Shown one piece after another: positions 1 to 7,698 of a stretch of 33,089 nt of DNA; within the stretch, counting starts at the first letter, position 1, and each line of letters opens with the position of its first letter. The position numbers and the translations under genes were made by a program. The notes under the pieces were generated by a model. It was given only the letters and a program-made list of their open reading frames with translations. It had not been told where the DNA came from and searched no databases. Origin of the DNA: Candidatus Cloacimonadota bacterium (GTDB taxonomy: Bacteria; Cloacimonadota; Cloacimonadia; Cloacimonadales; TCS61); contig JAIPGO010000043.1 in assembly GCA_021736135.1 (NCBI GenBank), positions 1 through 33,089 of the forward strand, given 5' to 3'.

Positions 1-22
1 ACCCTGAATTTACACAAGAAAG

Positions 23-51
23 TTGACAGGAAAAAGTGTGGAATCGAAAAT
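23..51 (+). promoter_or_regulatory. Weak sigma70-like promoter candidate
   Basis: A perfect TTGACA lies at 23-28, and 17 bases later GAAAAT (46-51) matches four of six -10 positions. No protein gene follows. The next landmark is the strong terminator at 177-213, so if active it would produce a transcript of about 150 nt. The -10 match is poor and the element sits at the window edge. Confidence 0.22.
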
Positions 52-176
52 AAGAATGCACAAGAAAAAAGAAGGAAGAGGGAAATATTTCCTTTCTCTC
101 TTCTTTCTTGATGATTTTAGCAATCTTATGGGGACATTTTGCACTAATGTAAATAGTTCCTCCTCCCTCGAAAGAG

Positions 177-213
177 AAACCCCGGCAGCGGTTCTTCCGC
201 TGCCGGGGTTTTT
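177..213. terminator. Strong intrinsic terminator
   Basis: A perfect 12-bp GC-rich stem (180-191 with 197-208) with a five-base loop is flanked by AAA on the left and five T on the right, which extends it to 15 bp. The A-run before and T-run after make it potentially bidirectional. The gene it serves is probably outside the window to the left, or it ends a small RNA starting near position 58. Confidence 0.85.
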
Positions 214-215
214 AT

Positions 216-272
216 GTAGCTTAATCTTTTAGATTAAGTCTTTTATAAATCAAACTGGAAAGTTTGATCTAC
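216..272. repeat. BIME-like double hairpin, copy 1 (GTAG...CTAC)
   Basis: The element reads GTAG (216-219), hairpin CTTAATCT-TTT-AGATTAAG (220-238), a 10-base spacer (239-248), hairpin ATCAAACT-GGAA-AGTTTGAT (249-268), then CTAC (269-272). The ends are inverted complements of each other. The same architecture and spacer length recur at 29769-29826. A GTAG tetranucleotide before a short hairpin is the known hallmark of REP sequences recognised by REP-associated tyrosine transposases (RAYT), and two inverted REPs form a BIME. No RAYT gene is in this window, so the assignment is by architecture only. Confidence 0.6.
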
Positions 273-568
273 AGACAGAACAAATCAGCAACCGGAAACT
301 GGACGTTAATTGACAAAATGGTTTTGCAGAAATTTCAAGACTCATAGTTCCCGGATTTCTGATCTCGTCTTACTTTCCAGTGTTCATTCCCCAAGCTCTC
401 TACGTTCGCTCTGGTGAACGTCCACTCTTCCCGGATATCGGGTTTCGACTCTAGGCAGCCTTGGGCTGCCCCCATTCTCAATTATCAATTAAACCGAACG
501 TTACCCCTCTTTTCTCTCAATTGAATTCTCGTAACGTGTTCTGATCTTTTTCTACCCCAGTTTTCAAG

Positions 569-659
569 TAAAATCTATATATCTCTATAATATATAATTA
601 AATATCATCATTTCCTGTCTCCCGGTACCTCCCGATGGGCACCCGTATGACTTGGCTAA
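569..659 (+). repeat. Dispersed intergenic repeat, copy 1
   Basis: This stretch aligns by eye along its whole length with the reverse complement of 26716-26807. Shared blocks are TAAAAT, TAATTAAATATCA, a GGTAC core, GGCACCCGTATG and CTTGGCT, with substitutions between them and almost no length change (91 against 92 bp). Both copies are intergenic and in opposite orientation. The function is unknown. Confidence 0.5.
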
Positions 660-729
660 CTCATAAGATTTCTTATTTTAAATTACACTAATACATTATT
701 ACACTTGTTCTATATTATTCCGGGCATTC

Positions 730-771
730 TTTAGTCGTTAATAGTTAATCGTTAGTGGTTAGTGGTAAATC
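730..771. repeat. Heptanucleotide repeat cluster
   Basis: Six heptads in strict register: TTTAGTC, GTTAATA, GTTAATC, GTTAGTG, GTTAGTG, GTAAATC. It is the same heptad family as the long tract at 4504-4650. Confidence 0.6.
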
Positions 772-1079
772 AGGGAATATTTAAAAGAAATAGAAATTAT
801 CCGTTTAATCCGCCAAATCCGCGGTGAAAAAACGAGGGAGCGACGGAATGACTGAGAGCCTAAGTCAAATTATCCGGAAATTTATGACGACCGGACAGTT
901 GAAATCATGTTCGCACCTGATTTTGTGAAACATATCGGGGAGACACTTCCATTAAGTGTCCTGTGAGTTATCAGCAATTTTGTTCTTATATCAATTATAT
1001 TCAGATAATTACAATTATCGTCATGCAAAATCAATTGACATCAAAGAGAGATAAAAAAATGTTTCCAGCAGGAGTAATA

Positions 1080-1490
1080 ATGGAATTATCGCGGATAATG
1101 GCAATAGATTACGGAGAGAAACGGATTGGCATAGCGTTGAGCGATCTTTTACAGATGATAGCTCAGCCTTACCTGGTTCTGGCTAATAACCGCGATATCT
1201 GGGAAAATTTACGCCAGCTCATAAATGAGCAGAAGGTAGGCAAGGCAGTGATCGGTCTGCCCTTGAACTTTGCCGGTGAAGATACGATTAAAACGGGAGA
1301 AATCAGGCAGTTTGCCGCGGAATTTACCCAGCAACTATCTTTGCCCTGGGAATTTTTTGATGAGAGCTTTACCTCAGAAGATGCCAATGCAGCTCTGGAA
1401 CAGATGGGATACTCCATCCGTGACAGCCGCAAAGTGATAGACAAAGTAGCAGCTGCGCTGATATTGCAGAACTATCTTGAAAGCCGGTAA
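1080..1490 (+). CDS. ruvX: RuvX/YqgF family pre-16S rRNA nuclease / putative Holliday junction resolvase
   Basis: This is a 136-residue protein of the RuvX (YqgF) RNase H-like fold; the E. coli protein has 138 residues. Visible motifs are the first acidic motif DYG with Asp10, the GLP turn at 59-61, a DES motif around Asp94-Glu95, and the terminal helix with Asp121 followed by AAALILQNYLE. Family members are Mg-dependent nucleases linked to 16S rRNA 5' maturation and Holliday junction resolution. The reading frame is open back to 963, but ATG 1080 has GGAG five bases upstream (1071-1074) and gives the normal length; ATG 1098 lacks a ribosome site. The stop overlaps the mltG start as TAATG, implying translational coupling. 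Confidence 0.92.
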   Translation: MELSRIMAIDYGEKRIGIALSDLLQMIAQPYLVLANNRDIWENLRQLINEQKVGKAVIGLPLNFAGEDTIKTGEIRQFAAEFTQQLSLPWEFFDESFTSEDANAALEQMGYSIRDSRKVIDKVAAALILQNYLESR

Positions 1491-2479
1491 TGAAAAAACT
1501 GACAATTTTTTTTACAGGCATATTAATATTTACAATCTTCTGGCTTGGGATCATATATTTTGCACCTCACGATATAGAAGAGACCCTGGTCGACATCAAA
1601 GAAGGCAGTAGTGCTCATCAGATATCAAATCTTCTGGAAGCAAATGATGTAATAACGAGCAGGTTATTATTTAATCTTTATATCCGGCTCAATGGAGTTG
1701 ATGATAAACTTAGTTATGGCCGCTATATTTTCAAGGGTAAAATGACATTATCACAAGTGGTAAATATTCTTGCTACCGGTAAGGTTGAGCTGAAAACGCT
1801 TACCATACCTGAGGGTTTGACCTTGATGCAGACATCGCAGCTTCTGGCAGATCAGGGCTATGGGGATTACGGAGAATTTCTGGCACTTTGCCGCGATTCC
1901 GTTTTTGCCAGTACTCTGGTGAAAATGCCGGTACGTTCTCTGGAAGGATTTCTATTTCCCGAAACATACCGATTGCCGGAAGAAGCATCGGAAGAATATG
2001 TGTTAAAAATCCTGGTTCGAGAATTTAAAAGGCAGACGAAAGACCTTAACTTTCAGGGTAATACTTTAGGAATATATGCCAACCTGATCCTGGCTTCCAT
2101 CGTGGAAAAGGAAGCTCATTACAGGGAAGAATATCCCATAATAGCGGGAGTTTACCTGAACAGAATAAATGATAATCATAAACTGGAAGCAGATCCCACT
2201 GTTGCTTATTTAATGGCCAGAAAGGGAATAAACAGGAAGAAAATATATTATAAAGACCTGTTGATCGATTCACCATATAATACATATAAATACACCGGAT
2301 TACCTCCGGGACCGATCTGCAGTCCCGGGATAAACGCCATCGTATCCGTGCTGAAACCACAGGATTCGGATTATTATTTCTTTTTTGCGGCTGATAGCGG
2401 ACGCCATGAATTTTCGCGTACCTACAGTGAGCATCTGAGAAAACAGAACGAGATCAAGAAATTAAATGCAAGTAGATAA
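1490..2479 (+). CDS. mltG: Endolytic murein transglycosylase MltG (YceG family)
   Basis: The 329 residues start with a single membrane anchor (about 5-25), followed by a LysM-like region and the YceG catalytic domain. Family landmarks are EGFLFPETY at 152-160, the catalytic glutamate Glu206 in IVEKEA (matching Glu218 of E. coli), YLNRI at 222-226, LEADPTVAY at 232-240 and SPYNTYKYTGLPPGPICSPG at 261-280. MltG cleaves nascent glycan strands at the inner membrane and sets their length. It is coupled to ruvX by TAATG, and its last codons overlap the antiporter start by 14 bases. The ruvX-mltG order is common in bacteria. Confidence 0.95.
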   Translation: MKKLTIFFTGILIFTIFWLGIIYFAPHDIEETLVDIKEGSSAHQISNLLEANDVITSRLLFNLYIRLNGVDDKLSYGRYIFKGKMTLSQVVNILATGKVELKTLTIPEGLTLMQTSQLLADQGYGDYGEFLALCRDSVFASTLVKMPVRSLEGFLFPETYRLPEEASEEYVLKILVREFKRQTKDLNFQGNTLGIYANLILASIVEKEAHYREEYPIIAGVYLNRINDNHKLEADPTVAYLMARKGINRKKIYYKDLLIDSPYNTYKYTGLPPGPICSPGINAIVSVLKPQDSDYYFFFAADSGRHEFSRTYSEHLRKQNEIKKLNASR

Positions 2480-3638
2480 CAATTTACTAGTTATTGGCTT
2501 ATTACTACTGGCGGCCGCGCTGATCCGGGGATTTTTTGCCAGGATCAAATTACCACCGGTAATAGGACTTTTACTGCTGGGCATAGCTTTGGGACCCACT
2601 TTTCTTCAGGCGGTGAAATATTCGGAATTAATTCACTGGTTAGGTGAGGTAGGTGTACTTTTTTTATTATTTGAAGCGGGACTGGAAACAGACGTTAAGC
2701 GCTTGAAAGCAGATTCGGCTCAAGCATTAATGCCGGCAGTAGGCGGGATGTTACTACCTTTCATCGTCGGAGCGACCATGATCATGCTTTTAACCGGCAA
2801 TCTCATTGAAGCATTAACCGTGGGAGTGATACTCACAGCCACCAGCGTGAGTGTGAGTGTGGTTACTCTTATTGATCTGGGAAAGGTAAAAAGTATCGAA
2901 GGCAGGTGCATAGTAAATGCCGCCATCATTGATGACATCCTGGGGATTCTGCTGATCACAGTTCTTTTTGCCGTAGCCGGGAGTGGTGGTTCGGAAGAGG
3001 GTAATAATTTATTACCTTTTCTCAAGATAATAGTGTTTTTTATATTCACCTTTGTCTGCGGGAAATATCTTATACCGCTGCTTTTTAACAATCTGAAAAA
3101 ACTTAACCTGGAAGATTCGCTGCTGAAATTAACCCTGTTTCTGCTTTTTCTTTATGCCTGGCTGGCAGAATATTCAGAGCTGGCAGGCATTACCGGAGCA
3201 TATTTTGCCGGGCTATTTTTGGGACAAACCCAGCATCGCCAGAAAATAATCGGCAGTATCAGTCTGCTGGGAAAAGCACTGTTTGTAGATATCTTTTTTA
3301 TTGGGATCGGCTTGAGGTTTGACCTCTTCGATCTGGAAATACACTATCTTTTCCTGATAGCTTTCGTAGTACAGTCAATATTTACCAAACTGATTGGAGT
3401 CGGTATCGGTGTAAGATTAACGGGACTTGATAATGTACGAGCTTTTCGGATTGGTTCGGGAATGATCCCACGCGGTGAAGTAGCGCTTATTGTTGCCAAT
3501 ATGGCTTTCAGACGGGAACTGATTTCCGCGGATATATTATCGGCAACCGTAATAATGGTTATAGCTACGGCATTGATTCCGCCCTTGCTCTTGAAATACG
3601 GATTCACTCATCTCAAAGGCAAAACCCTGATTGAATAA
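2466..3638 (+). CDS. CPA2-type cation/proton antiporter
   Basis: This 390-residue, highly hydrophobic protein has about 12 predicted membrane segments and fits the Na+/H+ exchanger (Kef/CPA2) family. Seen features are LFLLFEAGLETD at 65-76, TATSVSVSVV in the first unwound-helix region, the paired acidic residues Asp156-Asp157 in AAIIDDILG (the ion-binding DD motif of CPA2 antiporters), AYFAGLFLGQT, and the C-terminal IPRGEVALIVA motif. There is no cytoplasmic TrkA/RCK domain, so any nucleotide or redox control would have to come from another protein. The EIIA-like gene 15 bases downstream is the obvious candidate. Ion specificity (Na+ or K+) cannot be read from the sequence. Confidence 0.88.
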   Translation: MQVDNNLLVIGLLLLAAALIRGFFARIKLPPVIGLLLLGIALGPTFLQAVKYSELIHWLGEVGVLFLLFEAGLETDVKRLKADSAQALMPAVGGMLLPFIVGATMIMLLTGNLIEALTVGVILTATSVSVSVVTLIDLGKVKSIEGRCIVNAAIIDDILGILLITVLFAVAGSGGSEEGNNLLPFLKIIVFFIFTFVCGKYLIPLLFNNLKKLNLEDSLLKLTLFLLFLYAWLAEYSELAGITGAYFAGLFLGQTQHRQKIIGSISLLGKALFVDIFFIGIGLRFDLFDLEIHYLFLIAFVVQSIFTKLIGVGIGVRLTGLDNVRAFRIGSGMIPRGEVALIVANMAFRRELISADILSATVIMVIATALIPPLLLKYGFTHLKGKTLIE

Positions 3639-3653
3639 TTTAGGAGGCGTTTT

Positions 3654-4478
3654 ATGTGGAAAGACATAATTAAAGAAGAGCTGATAGTAATAAATCCGCA
3701 GATTGAGAATAAAGAAGATCTTTTTGAGAAACTGGTCAATCACATGTATAGCCTCGATTATATTCTCAATCGCAAGAAATTCCTGAAAACGCTCTGGGAG
3801 CGTGAGCAGCTTTCCAACACAGAGCTTATTTCCGGAGTAGCTTTTCCGCATGCCAGAAGCAATTCTGTCAGCAAAGTCTTCGTGTCCATAATAATCCTCA
3901 AAGACGGTGTTGATTATCATAATCCGGAACAGGGCAAGGCCCGGATTATTTTCTTCTTTGGCTGCCCGGAAACTGATAACCGTCAATACCTGCAGCTACT
4001 TGCCCAGGCATCGCGTCTGGCAAGGAATATCAAGTTTCGCAATCAGTTACTGCAGGCAAAGAATCCGGCACAAGTCATTGAAATGCTCTGCAGTTATGAT
4101 CAGGAACTGGAAGCGAGCAATGATGACCATAATTATCTGATGGTTGTGGTTATAAATAAAACTGAGCACATGTCTGACGTGCTTTCCGCGCTGGTGGAAA
4201 TAGGTATAAACAATGCGTCTATAGTTGATTCAGTATCCATGGCGCGTAAACTCGCATATGATATTCCTGTTTTTGCCGGACTCAGCTATATCGGAACTGG
4301 CTCCTCTAAATTTTCCAATATGCTTTTTTGTCATATAACTAATCCCCGTATACCTCAGCACCTGGCAAATCTGCTTAAATCCAACGGAATTGATCTGAAA
4401 AAGAAGGGAATTGGCTACATCCAGCTCATCAAACTGGAAAGCATCATCGGGGAACCGGAAGAAGAGATCAATATATAG
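3654..4478 (+). CDS. EIIA (fructose/Ntr-type) PTS domain protein with extra C-terminal domain
   Basis: Residues 1-150 form an EIIA type 2 (PtsN/fructose) domain with the phosphorylatable histidine His66 in AFPHAR, preceded by the typical ELISGV strand. Residues 160-274 form a second domain that starts with a hydrophobic strand (YLMVVVINKT) and looks like a small alpha/beta, ferredoxin- or PII-like fold; I cannot name the family. GGAG lies eight bases before the ATG. The gene is the last of the ruvX cluster. EIIA-Ntr proteins are known to bind and regulate potassium transport components in other bacteria, so regulation of the adjacent antiporter is a reasonable inference. No EIIB or EIIC sugar-transport partner is nearby. 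Confidence 0.82.
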   Translation: MWKDIIKEELIVINPQIENKEDLFEKLVNHMYSLDYILNRKKFLKTLWEREQLSNTELISGVAFPHARSNSVSKVFVSIIILKDGVDYHNPEQGKARIIFFFGCPETDNRQYLQLLAQASRLARNIKFRNQLLQAKNPAQVIEMLCSYDQELEASNDDHNYLMVVVINKTEHMSDVLSALVEIGINNASIVDSVSMARKLAYDIPVFAGLSYIGTGSSKFSNMLFCHITNPRIPQHLANLLKSNGIDLKKKGIGYIQLIKLESIIGEPEEEINI

Positions 4479-4503
4479 AAAATCCGCATCCAGGAATTTT
4501 GCC

Positions 4504-4650
4504 ATTAATCGTGAGTCGTGAGTCGTGAGTCGTTAGTGGTTAGTGGTTAGTGGTTAGTGGTTAGTGGTTAGTGGTTAGTGGTTAGTGGTTAGTGGTTAGT
4601 GGTTAGTGGTTAATCGTGAGTCGTGAGTTGTGAGTTGTGAGTCGTTAAAG
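4504..4650. repeat. Heptanucleotide tandem repeat tract (21 units)
   Basis: Twenty-one heptads run in unbroken register: ATTAATC; GTGAGTC three times; GTTAGTG eleven times (4532-4608); GTTAATC; GTGAGTC; GTGAGTT twice; GTGAGTC; GTTAAAG. The core is homogeneous, the flanks are variant and roughly symmetric, as expected for a tract growing by slippage. Related heptads recur at 475-495, 730-771, 26932-26959 and 29385-29419. Confidence 0.95.
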
Positions 4651-4924
4651 GTGTATAGCCTCCGGTAAGTTACTCCGCAACCGAAGGAATTCAAATGTTT
4701 ATTCACTGGGGCTGTCCCATAATAGATTATAGAACGCGGATTTCACGGATGATGCTGATTTCCGCTGAAAAGAAATGTAATGCAAGTTAATGAATATCAA
4801 TACATTAAGATATCTGCGTGAATCTGCTAAATCAGTGTCATCCGCGTTCTATTTATAATTATTAGACCGCCCCGAGCATCTGTTCCTCCGGTGGCACTTC
4901 GTTTCACCGGAGGCTATGCACCTT
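4648..4924. repeat. 277-bp nested palindromic element
   Basis: The ends are a 19-bp inverted repeat, AAGGTGTATAGCCTCCGGT (4648-4666) against 4906-4924, with one mismatch. Each arm also forms its own hairpin: 4659-4666 with 4680-4687 on the left, and a perfect 9-bp stem 4885-4893 with 4905-4913 on the right. Inside is a second 12-bp inverted repeat, 4729-4740 with 4841-4852 (ATAGAACGCGGA type), flanked by ATCAG/CTGAT-like matches. No transposase is encoded. It could be a non-autonomous (MITE-like) element or a composite of two palindromes. Confidence 0.75.
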
Positions 4925-5007
4925 ATTTCTCTGTTGGATCATAATATAAATATTATCAGACAAATTTTACAAAAACGGGGGGAGACCGGATAAGTTAAAT
5001 TAAATGA

Positions 5008-5036
5008 TTGACAGGATTTTTCTATTAGGCTATTAA
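5008..5036 (+). promoter_or_regulatory. Promoter of the kinase-response regulator operon
   Basis: A perfect -35 box TTGACA (5008-5013) is followed after 17 bases by TATTAA (5031-5036), which matches four of six -10 positions. It lies 80 bases before the histidine kinase ATG, in an AT-rich stretch directly after the palindromic element. This is the best promoter candidate in the window. Confidence 0.5.
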
Positions 5037-5115
5037 AGAATGAAGAATGGGTAAAAAAAGAAATATCTATGTTTGCTTTTATTTTAGGCAAGGTTAAATC
5101 CCACAGAGAGGGAAA

Positions 5116-7233
5116 ATGAGTAATTTATTTTTAATTAGAAAAGTGCGGATCGCGACAAGGATGTATGCACTAATAAGCCTTTTTGTTCTTTTTGTAATAA
5201 TACTGGGTTTGCTGGGACTGGATTCAATTGTGAAGGTAAGGATAAATACAACAGAACTCTATAATCACCCATTCCGAGTCACCAATGCAGTAAATAGAAT
5301 AAGTTTTAACATCCGGCAGATAGAGATAGCCCTGCATAATCTGGCATTAACGAAAGATGATTCAGAACGTGCGATGTTTATGAATAAATTACTGGAAAGC
5401 GATCAGGCAATTGAGAGCCTGTTTGAGTTGATCAGGCCAATATATCTGGGAAATGTAAATGATGTTGATGATGCTCTTGATGCGTATTTGCACTGGCAGG
5501 AGGAGTGGAAATTATCCCTGCAGGCAATTCAGACAAACACTAAAGAAGGTTATCTTTTTCATGATACTCTGGTGGAGCAGGAGCAGCAGATAACTGGTAT
5601 CTTCCAAAAACTGGAGATCATCAATAATTTTGCTACCCGGAAAGCGGCTCAATTCATTAATGACAGTAATATGATGACCTCGAAATATTCCCATCAGCTT
5701 ATTTTAATAATGATACTTATCGTCATTTTTTTAGGAGCAGCAGCAGCTTTACTGATCAAAAGTATCGTATCACCCTTAAAAAATTTAAACAATTATACCA
5801 GGCAAGATAATCAGGATAAACTCATATTGCCGGAAGCAGGAGTGATATATGATGAGATTGATGAGTTAACAGTTGCATTCGGGGAATTAACAAATAAGCT
5901 TATTGATGCCAATCATCATCTGGAAGAAAAAATTGTAGAGCGTACAAGTAAACTGGCAGCAGAAATCGAGGAGCATAGGACTGCCCAGGGGCAATTACAG
6001 AGAAGTGAAGAATTATTCCGCAGCATGCTTGATGCAGATCTATTCGGGGCAGTATTCTGGGAGCAGGATGGGACTATCACGCAGGCAAATGACGCCTATT
6101 TAAGAATAATAGGCTACAGCAGGGAGGAGTTTGAAACAGAAGGCCTCAACTGGAAGAAGATAACGCCGGATACTCTCAAGGATGCCGAGGATGAGCGTTC
6201 ACGGGCGTTAATGGAGGGTCAGTTAAAACCATATAGAAAGAAATATATTCACAGAGATGGTCACCTGGTTTCTGTTCTGGTAGGGGCTGCCCGGGTAATG
6301 GATGAGCCTTTTATGGGAATTGCTTTTGTGATTGATATATCGGAACAGGTAGCCAATGAACAGGAGTTGCAGAAATATCAGGATAACCTGGAGAAAGTAA
6401 TTCAGGAACGAACGCAGAAGCTGGAAACGAATATAGCTATGGTTGACGAGTCCCGCCGGGCGTTAACTTATCTTCTGGAAGACGTAAATGACAGCCGTAA
6501 CGAACTAGAGCGGGTAAACACTCAGCTTGATTCGGTCAATAAAGAACTGGAGGCATTTTCTTATTCAGTATCACATGATTTAAAAGCACCATTACGGGCC
6601 ATTGATGGATTTTCTCTGGCACTGGAAGAAGATTATTATGAAATAATCAGTGAAGAAGGTAAGGAGTTTATCCGCTTAATTCGTAATAATGCCCGCAAGA
6701 TGGGTCAGTTGATCAATGATCTGCTGGAATTTTCACGCATGGGCAGGAAAGCTATAGAGTATTCAGATATTGATTTAAAAGAAATGGCTACGGAAGTTTT
6801 CACTGAATTAACAGCCGATCTGCCAAAGAGAAATATTCACTTGTTTTCGGAGGGAGGATGTCATATCTGGGGTGACCAAAAAATGTTGAAACAGGTAGTA
6901 ATTAATCTGTTATCAAATGCCATAAAATTTACCAAAGATGAAGAAGAAGCCATCATAGAAATAGGCTGCAGAACTCTGGAAAGAGAGATGGAGGTATATT
7001 TCAGGGATAACGGAGTAGGCTTCGATATGAAATACATCGACAAGTTGTTCGGGGTATTTCAAAGATTGCATTCTGATGAAGATTTTGAAGGAACAGGAGT
7101 AGGTTTAGCGCTAGTAAAACGAATTTTAGCCAAGCATCAGGGCATGGTTTGGGCAAAGAGTGAATTAAACAAAGGCGCAACTTTTTATTTCACCTTACCT
7201 CACAAAGATACATTAGGCGAAAATAATAAGTGA
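5116..7233 (+). CDS. Membrane sensor histidine kinase (four-helix sensor, HAMP-like, PAS, HisKA, HATPase)
   Basis: The 705 residues read in order: membrane helix 1 (about 18-38), an extracytoplasmic mostly helical sensor (40-190), membrane helix 2 (194-216), a HAMP-like linker, coiled coil (255-300), a PAS domain (about 297-412), a second coiled coil (415-480), the dimerisation/phosphoacceptor domain with His487 in [11 protein letters not shown], and the ATPase domain with N box [10 protein letters not shown] (597-606), G1 box DNGVGFD (631-637) and G2 box GTGVGLALV (659-667). The phosphoacceptor region resembles phytochrome-like kinases that signal to stand-alone receivers, and exactly such a receiver follows 25 bases later. 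GAGAGGG precedes the start. The sensed ligand cannot be inferred. Confidence 0.9.
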   Translation: MSNLFLIRKVRIATRMYALISLFVLFVIILGLLGLDSIVKVRINTTELYNHPFRVTNAVNRISFNIRQIEIALHNLALTKDDSERAMFMNKLLESDQAIESLFELIRPIYLGNVNDVDDALDAYLHWQEEWKLSLQAIQTNTKEGYLFHDTLVEQEQQITGIFQKLEIINNFATRKAAQFINDSNMMTSKYSHQLILIMILIVIFLGAAAALLIKSIVSPLKNLNNYTRQDNQDKLILPEAGVIYDEIDELTVAFGELTNKLIDANHHLEEKIVERTSKLAAEIEEHRTAQGQLQRSEELFRSMLDADLFGAVFWEQDGTITQANDAYLRIIGYSREEFETEGLNWKKITPDTLKDAEDERSRALMEGQLKPYRKKYIHRDGHLVSVLVGAARVMDEPFMGIAFVIDISEQVANEQELQKYQDNLEKVIQERTQKLETNIAMVDESRRALTYLLEDVNDSRNELERVNTQLDSVNKELEAFSYSVSHDLKAPLRAIDGFSLALEEDYYEIISEEGKEFIRLIRNNARKMGQLINDLLEFSRMGRKAIEYSDIDLKEMATEVFTELTADLPKRNIHLFSEGGCHIWGDQKMLKQVVINLLSNAIKFTKDEEEAIIEIGCRTLEREMEVYFRDNGVGFDMKYIDKLFGVFQRLHSDEDFEGTGVGLALVKRILAKHQGMVWAKSELNKGATFYFTLPHKDTLGENNK

Positions 7234-7258
7234 AATGAATACAGGAGGAATTATAGAT

Positions 7259-7696
7259 ATGAATAAAGTGGAAATATTACTTGTTGAAGATAATCCGAAT
7301 GATGCGAAGTTAACTTTACGAGCCCTAAAAAAGAACAATCTGGTTAATGATATATATCATGTAAAAGACGGAGTGGAAGCGCTAAATTTTATTTTTGCCG
7401 AAAATGAGTATGCTTATCGTTCTATTGATAATGTTCCCAGAGTGATTTTTCTTGATCTGAAGTTACCTCGCATTAATGGTCTGGAAGTACTTGAAAAAAT
7501 TAAGAGTGACCCTCGCACCAACAAAATACCAGTTGTGGTTTTAACCTCGTCTGCCGAAGACAGCGACCTGAAAAGATGTTACCGGCTTGGAGTCAACAGC
7601 TATATAGTCAAACCGGTTGATTTTGAGCATTTTATGGATGCCGTGACAAAACTGGGATTTTACTGGCTTTTATTGAACCAGACTCCGAAAAAATAA
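7259..7696 (+). CDS. Single-domain response regulator (Rcp1-like receiver)
   Basis: This 145-residue receiver has no output domain. Acidic pocket residues are Glu10-Asp11, the phosphoacceptor is Asp66 in FLDLKLP, and the conserved Thr96 and Lys118 are present. The insert after the second helix and the sequence [15 protein letters not shown] are typical of Rcp1-type receivers that partner phytochrome-like kinases. An in-frame ATG exists at 7235, but AGGAGG at 7243-7248 lies downstream of it and ten bases before ATG 7259, so the later start is chosen. It probably receives phosphate from the kinase just upstream and acts by protein contact rather than by binding DNA. Confidence 0.9.
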   Translation: MNKVEILLVEDNPNDAKLTLRALKKNNLVNDIYHVKDGVEALNFIFAENEYAYRSIDNVPRVIFLDLKLPRINGLEVLEKIKSDPRTNKIPVVVLTSSAEDSDLKRCYRLGVNSYIVKPVDFEHFMDAVTKLGFYWLLLNQTPKK

Positions 7697-7698
7697 TT

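Larger units (their letters stand above)
1..1079. other. Repeat-rich non-coding region before ruvX
   Basis: No convincing protein gene is seen here. In order it holds a weak promoter-like pair (23-51), a purine/pyrimidine-rich imperfect hairpin around 64-116, a strong terminator (177-213), a double-hairpin element bounded by GTAG and CTAC (216-272), a small hairpin at about 455-472, short heptad runs (475-495 and 730-771), one copy of a dispersed repeat (569-659) and a 7-bp hairpin at 942-960 (GACACTT, loop CCATT, AAGTGTC). The stretch 798-825 resembles the ATCCGC-type repeats also seen inside the palindrome at 4648-4924. The layout suggests an intergenic region that has accumulated short mobile repeats. 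Confidence 0.7.
4479..5115. other. Repeat island between the EIIA-like gene and the histidine kinase
   Basis: No gene is visible in these 637 bases. The left third is a 147-bp heptad tract (4504-4650). It runs straight into a 277-bp nested palindrome (4648-4924). The remainder, 4925-5115, is AT-rich and carries a promoter candidate (5008-5036) and the ribosome site of the kinase gene. No clear terminator follows the EIIA-like gene; the palindrome may serve that role but has no T-run. Confidence 0.75.

Noticed and set aside
23-232. 69-codon open frame at the left end
   Set aside because: It runs through the strong terminator hairpin and into the GTAG hairpin, has no ribosome site, and its composition is low-complexity.
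848-928. 26-codon frame with GGAG seven bases upstream
   Set aside because: Too short and without recognisable features; the surrounding DNA is repeat-derived. Not supported as a gene without conservation data.
963-1079. Longer N-terminus for ruvX
   Set aside because: The extra 39 residues are unlike the family, and ATG 1080 has a proper ribosome site and gives the usual length.
3537-3986. 149-codon minus-strand frame across the antiporter/EIIA boundary
   Set aside because: Shadow of two well-supported plus-strand genes; no signal or domain seen.
4504-4650. Heptad tract as a CRISPR or iteron origin
   Set aside because: The period is 7 with no spacers, and there are no DnaA boxes, Rep gene or cas genes nearby.
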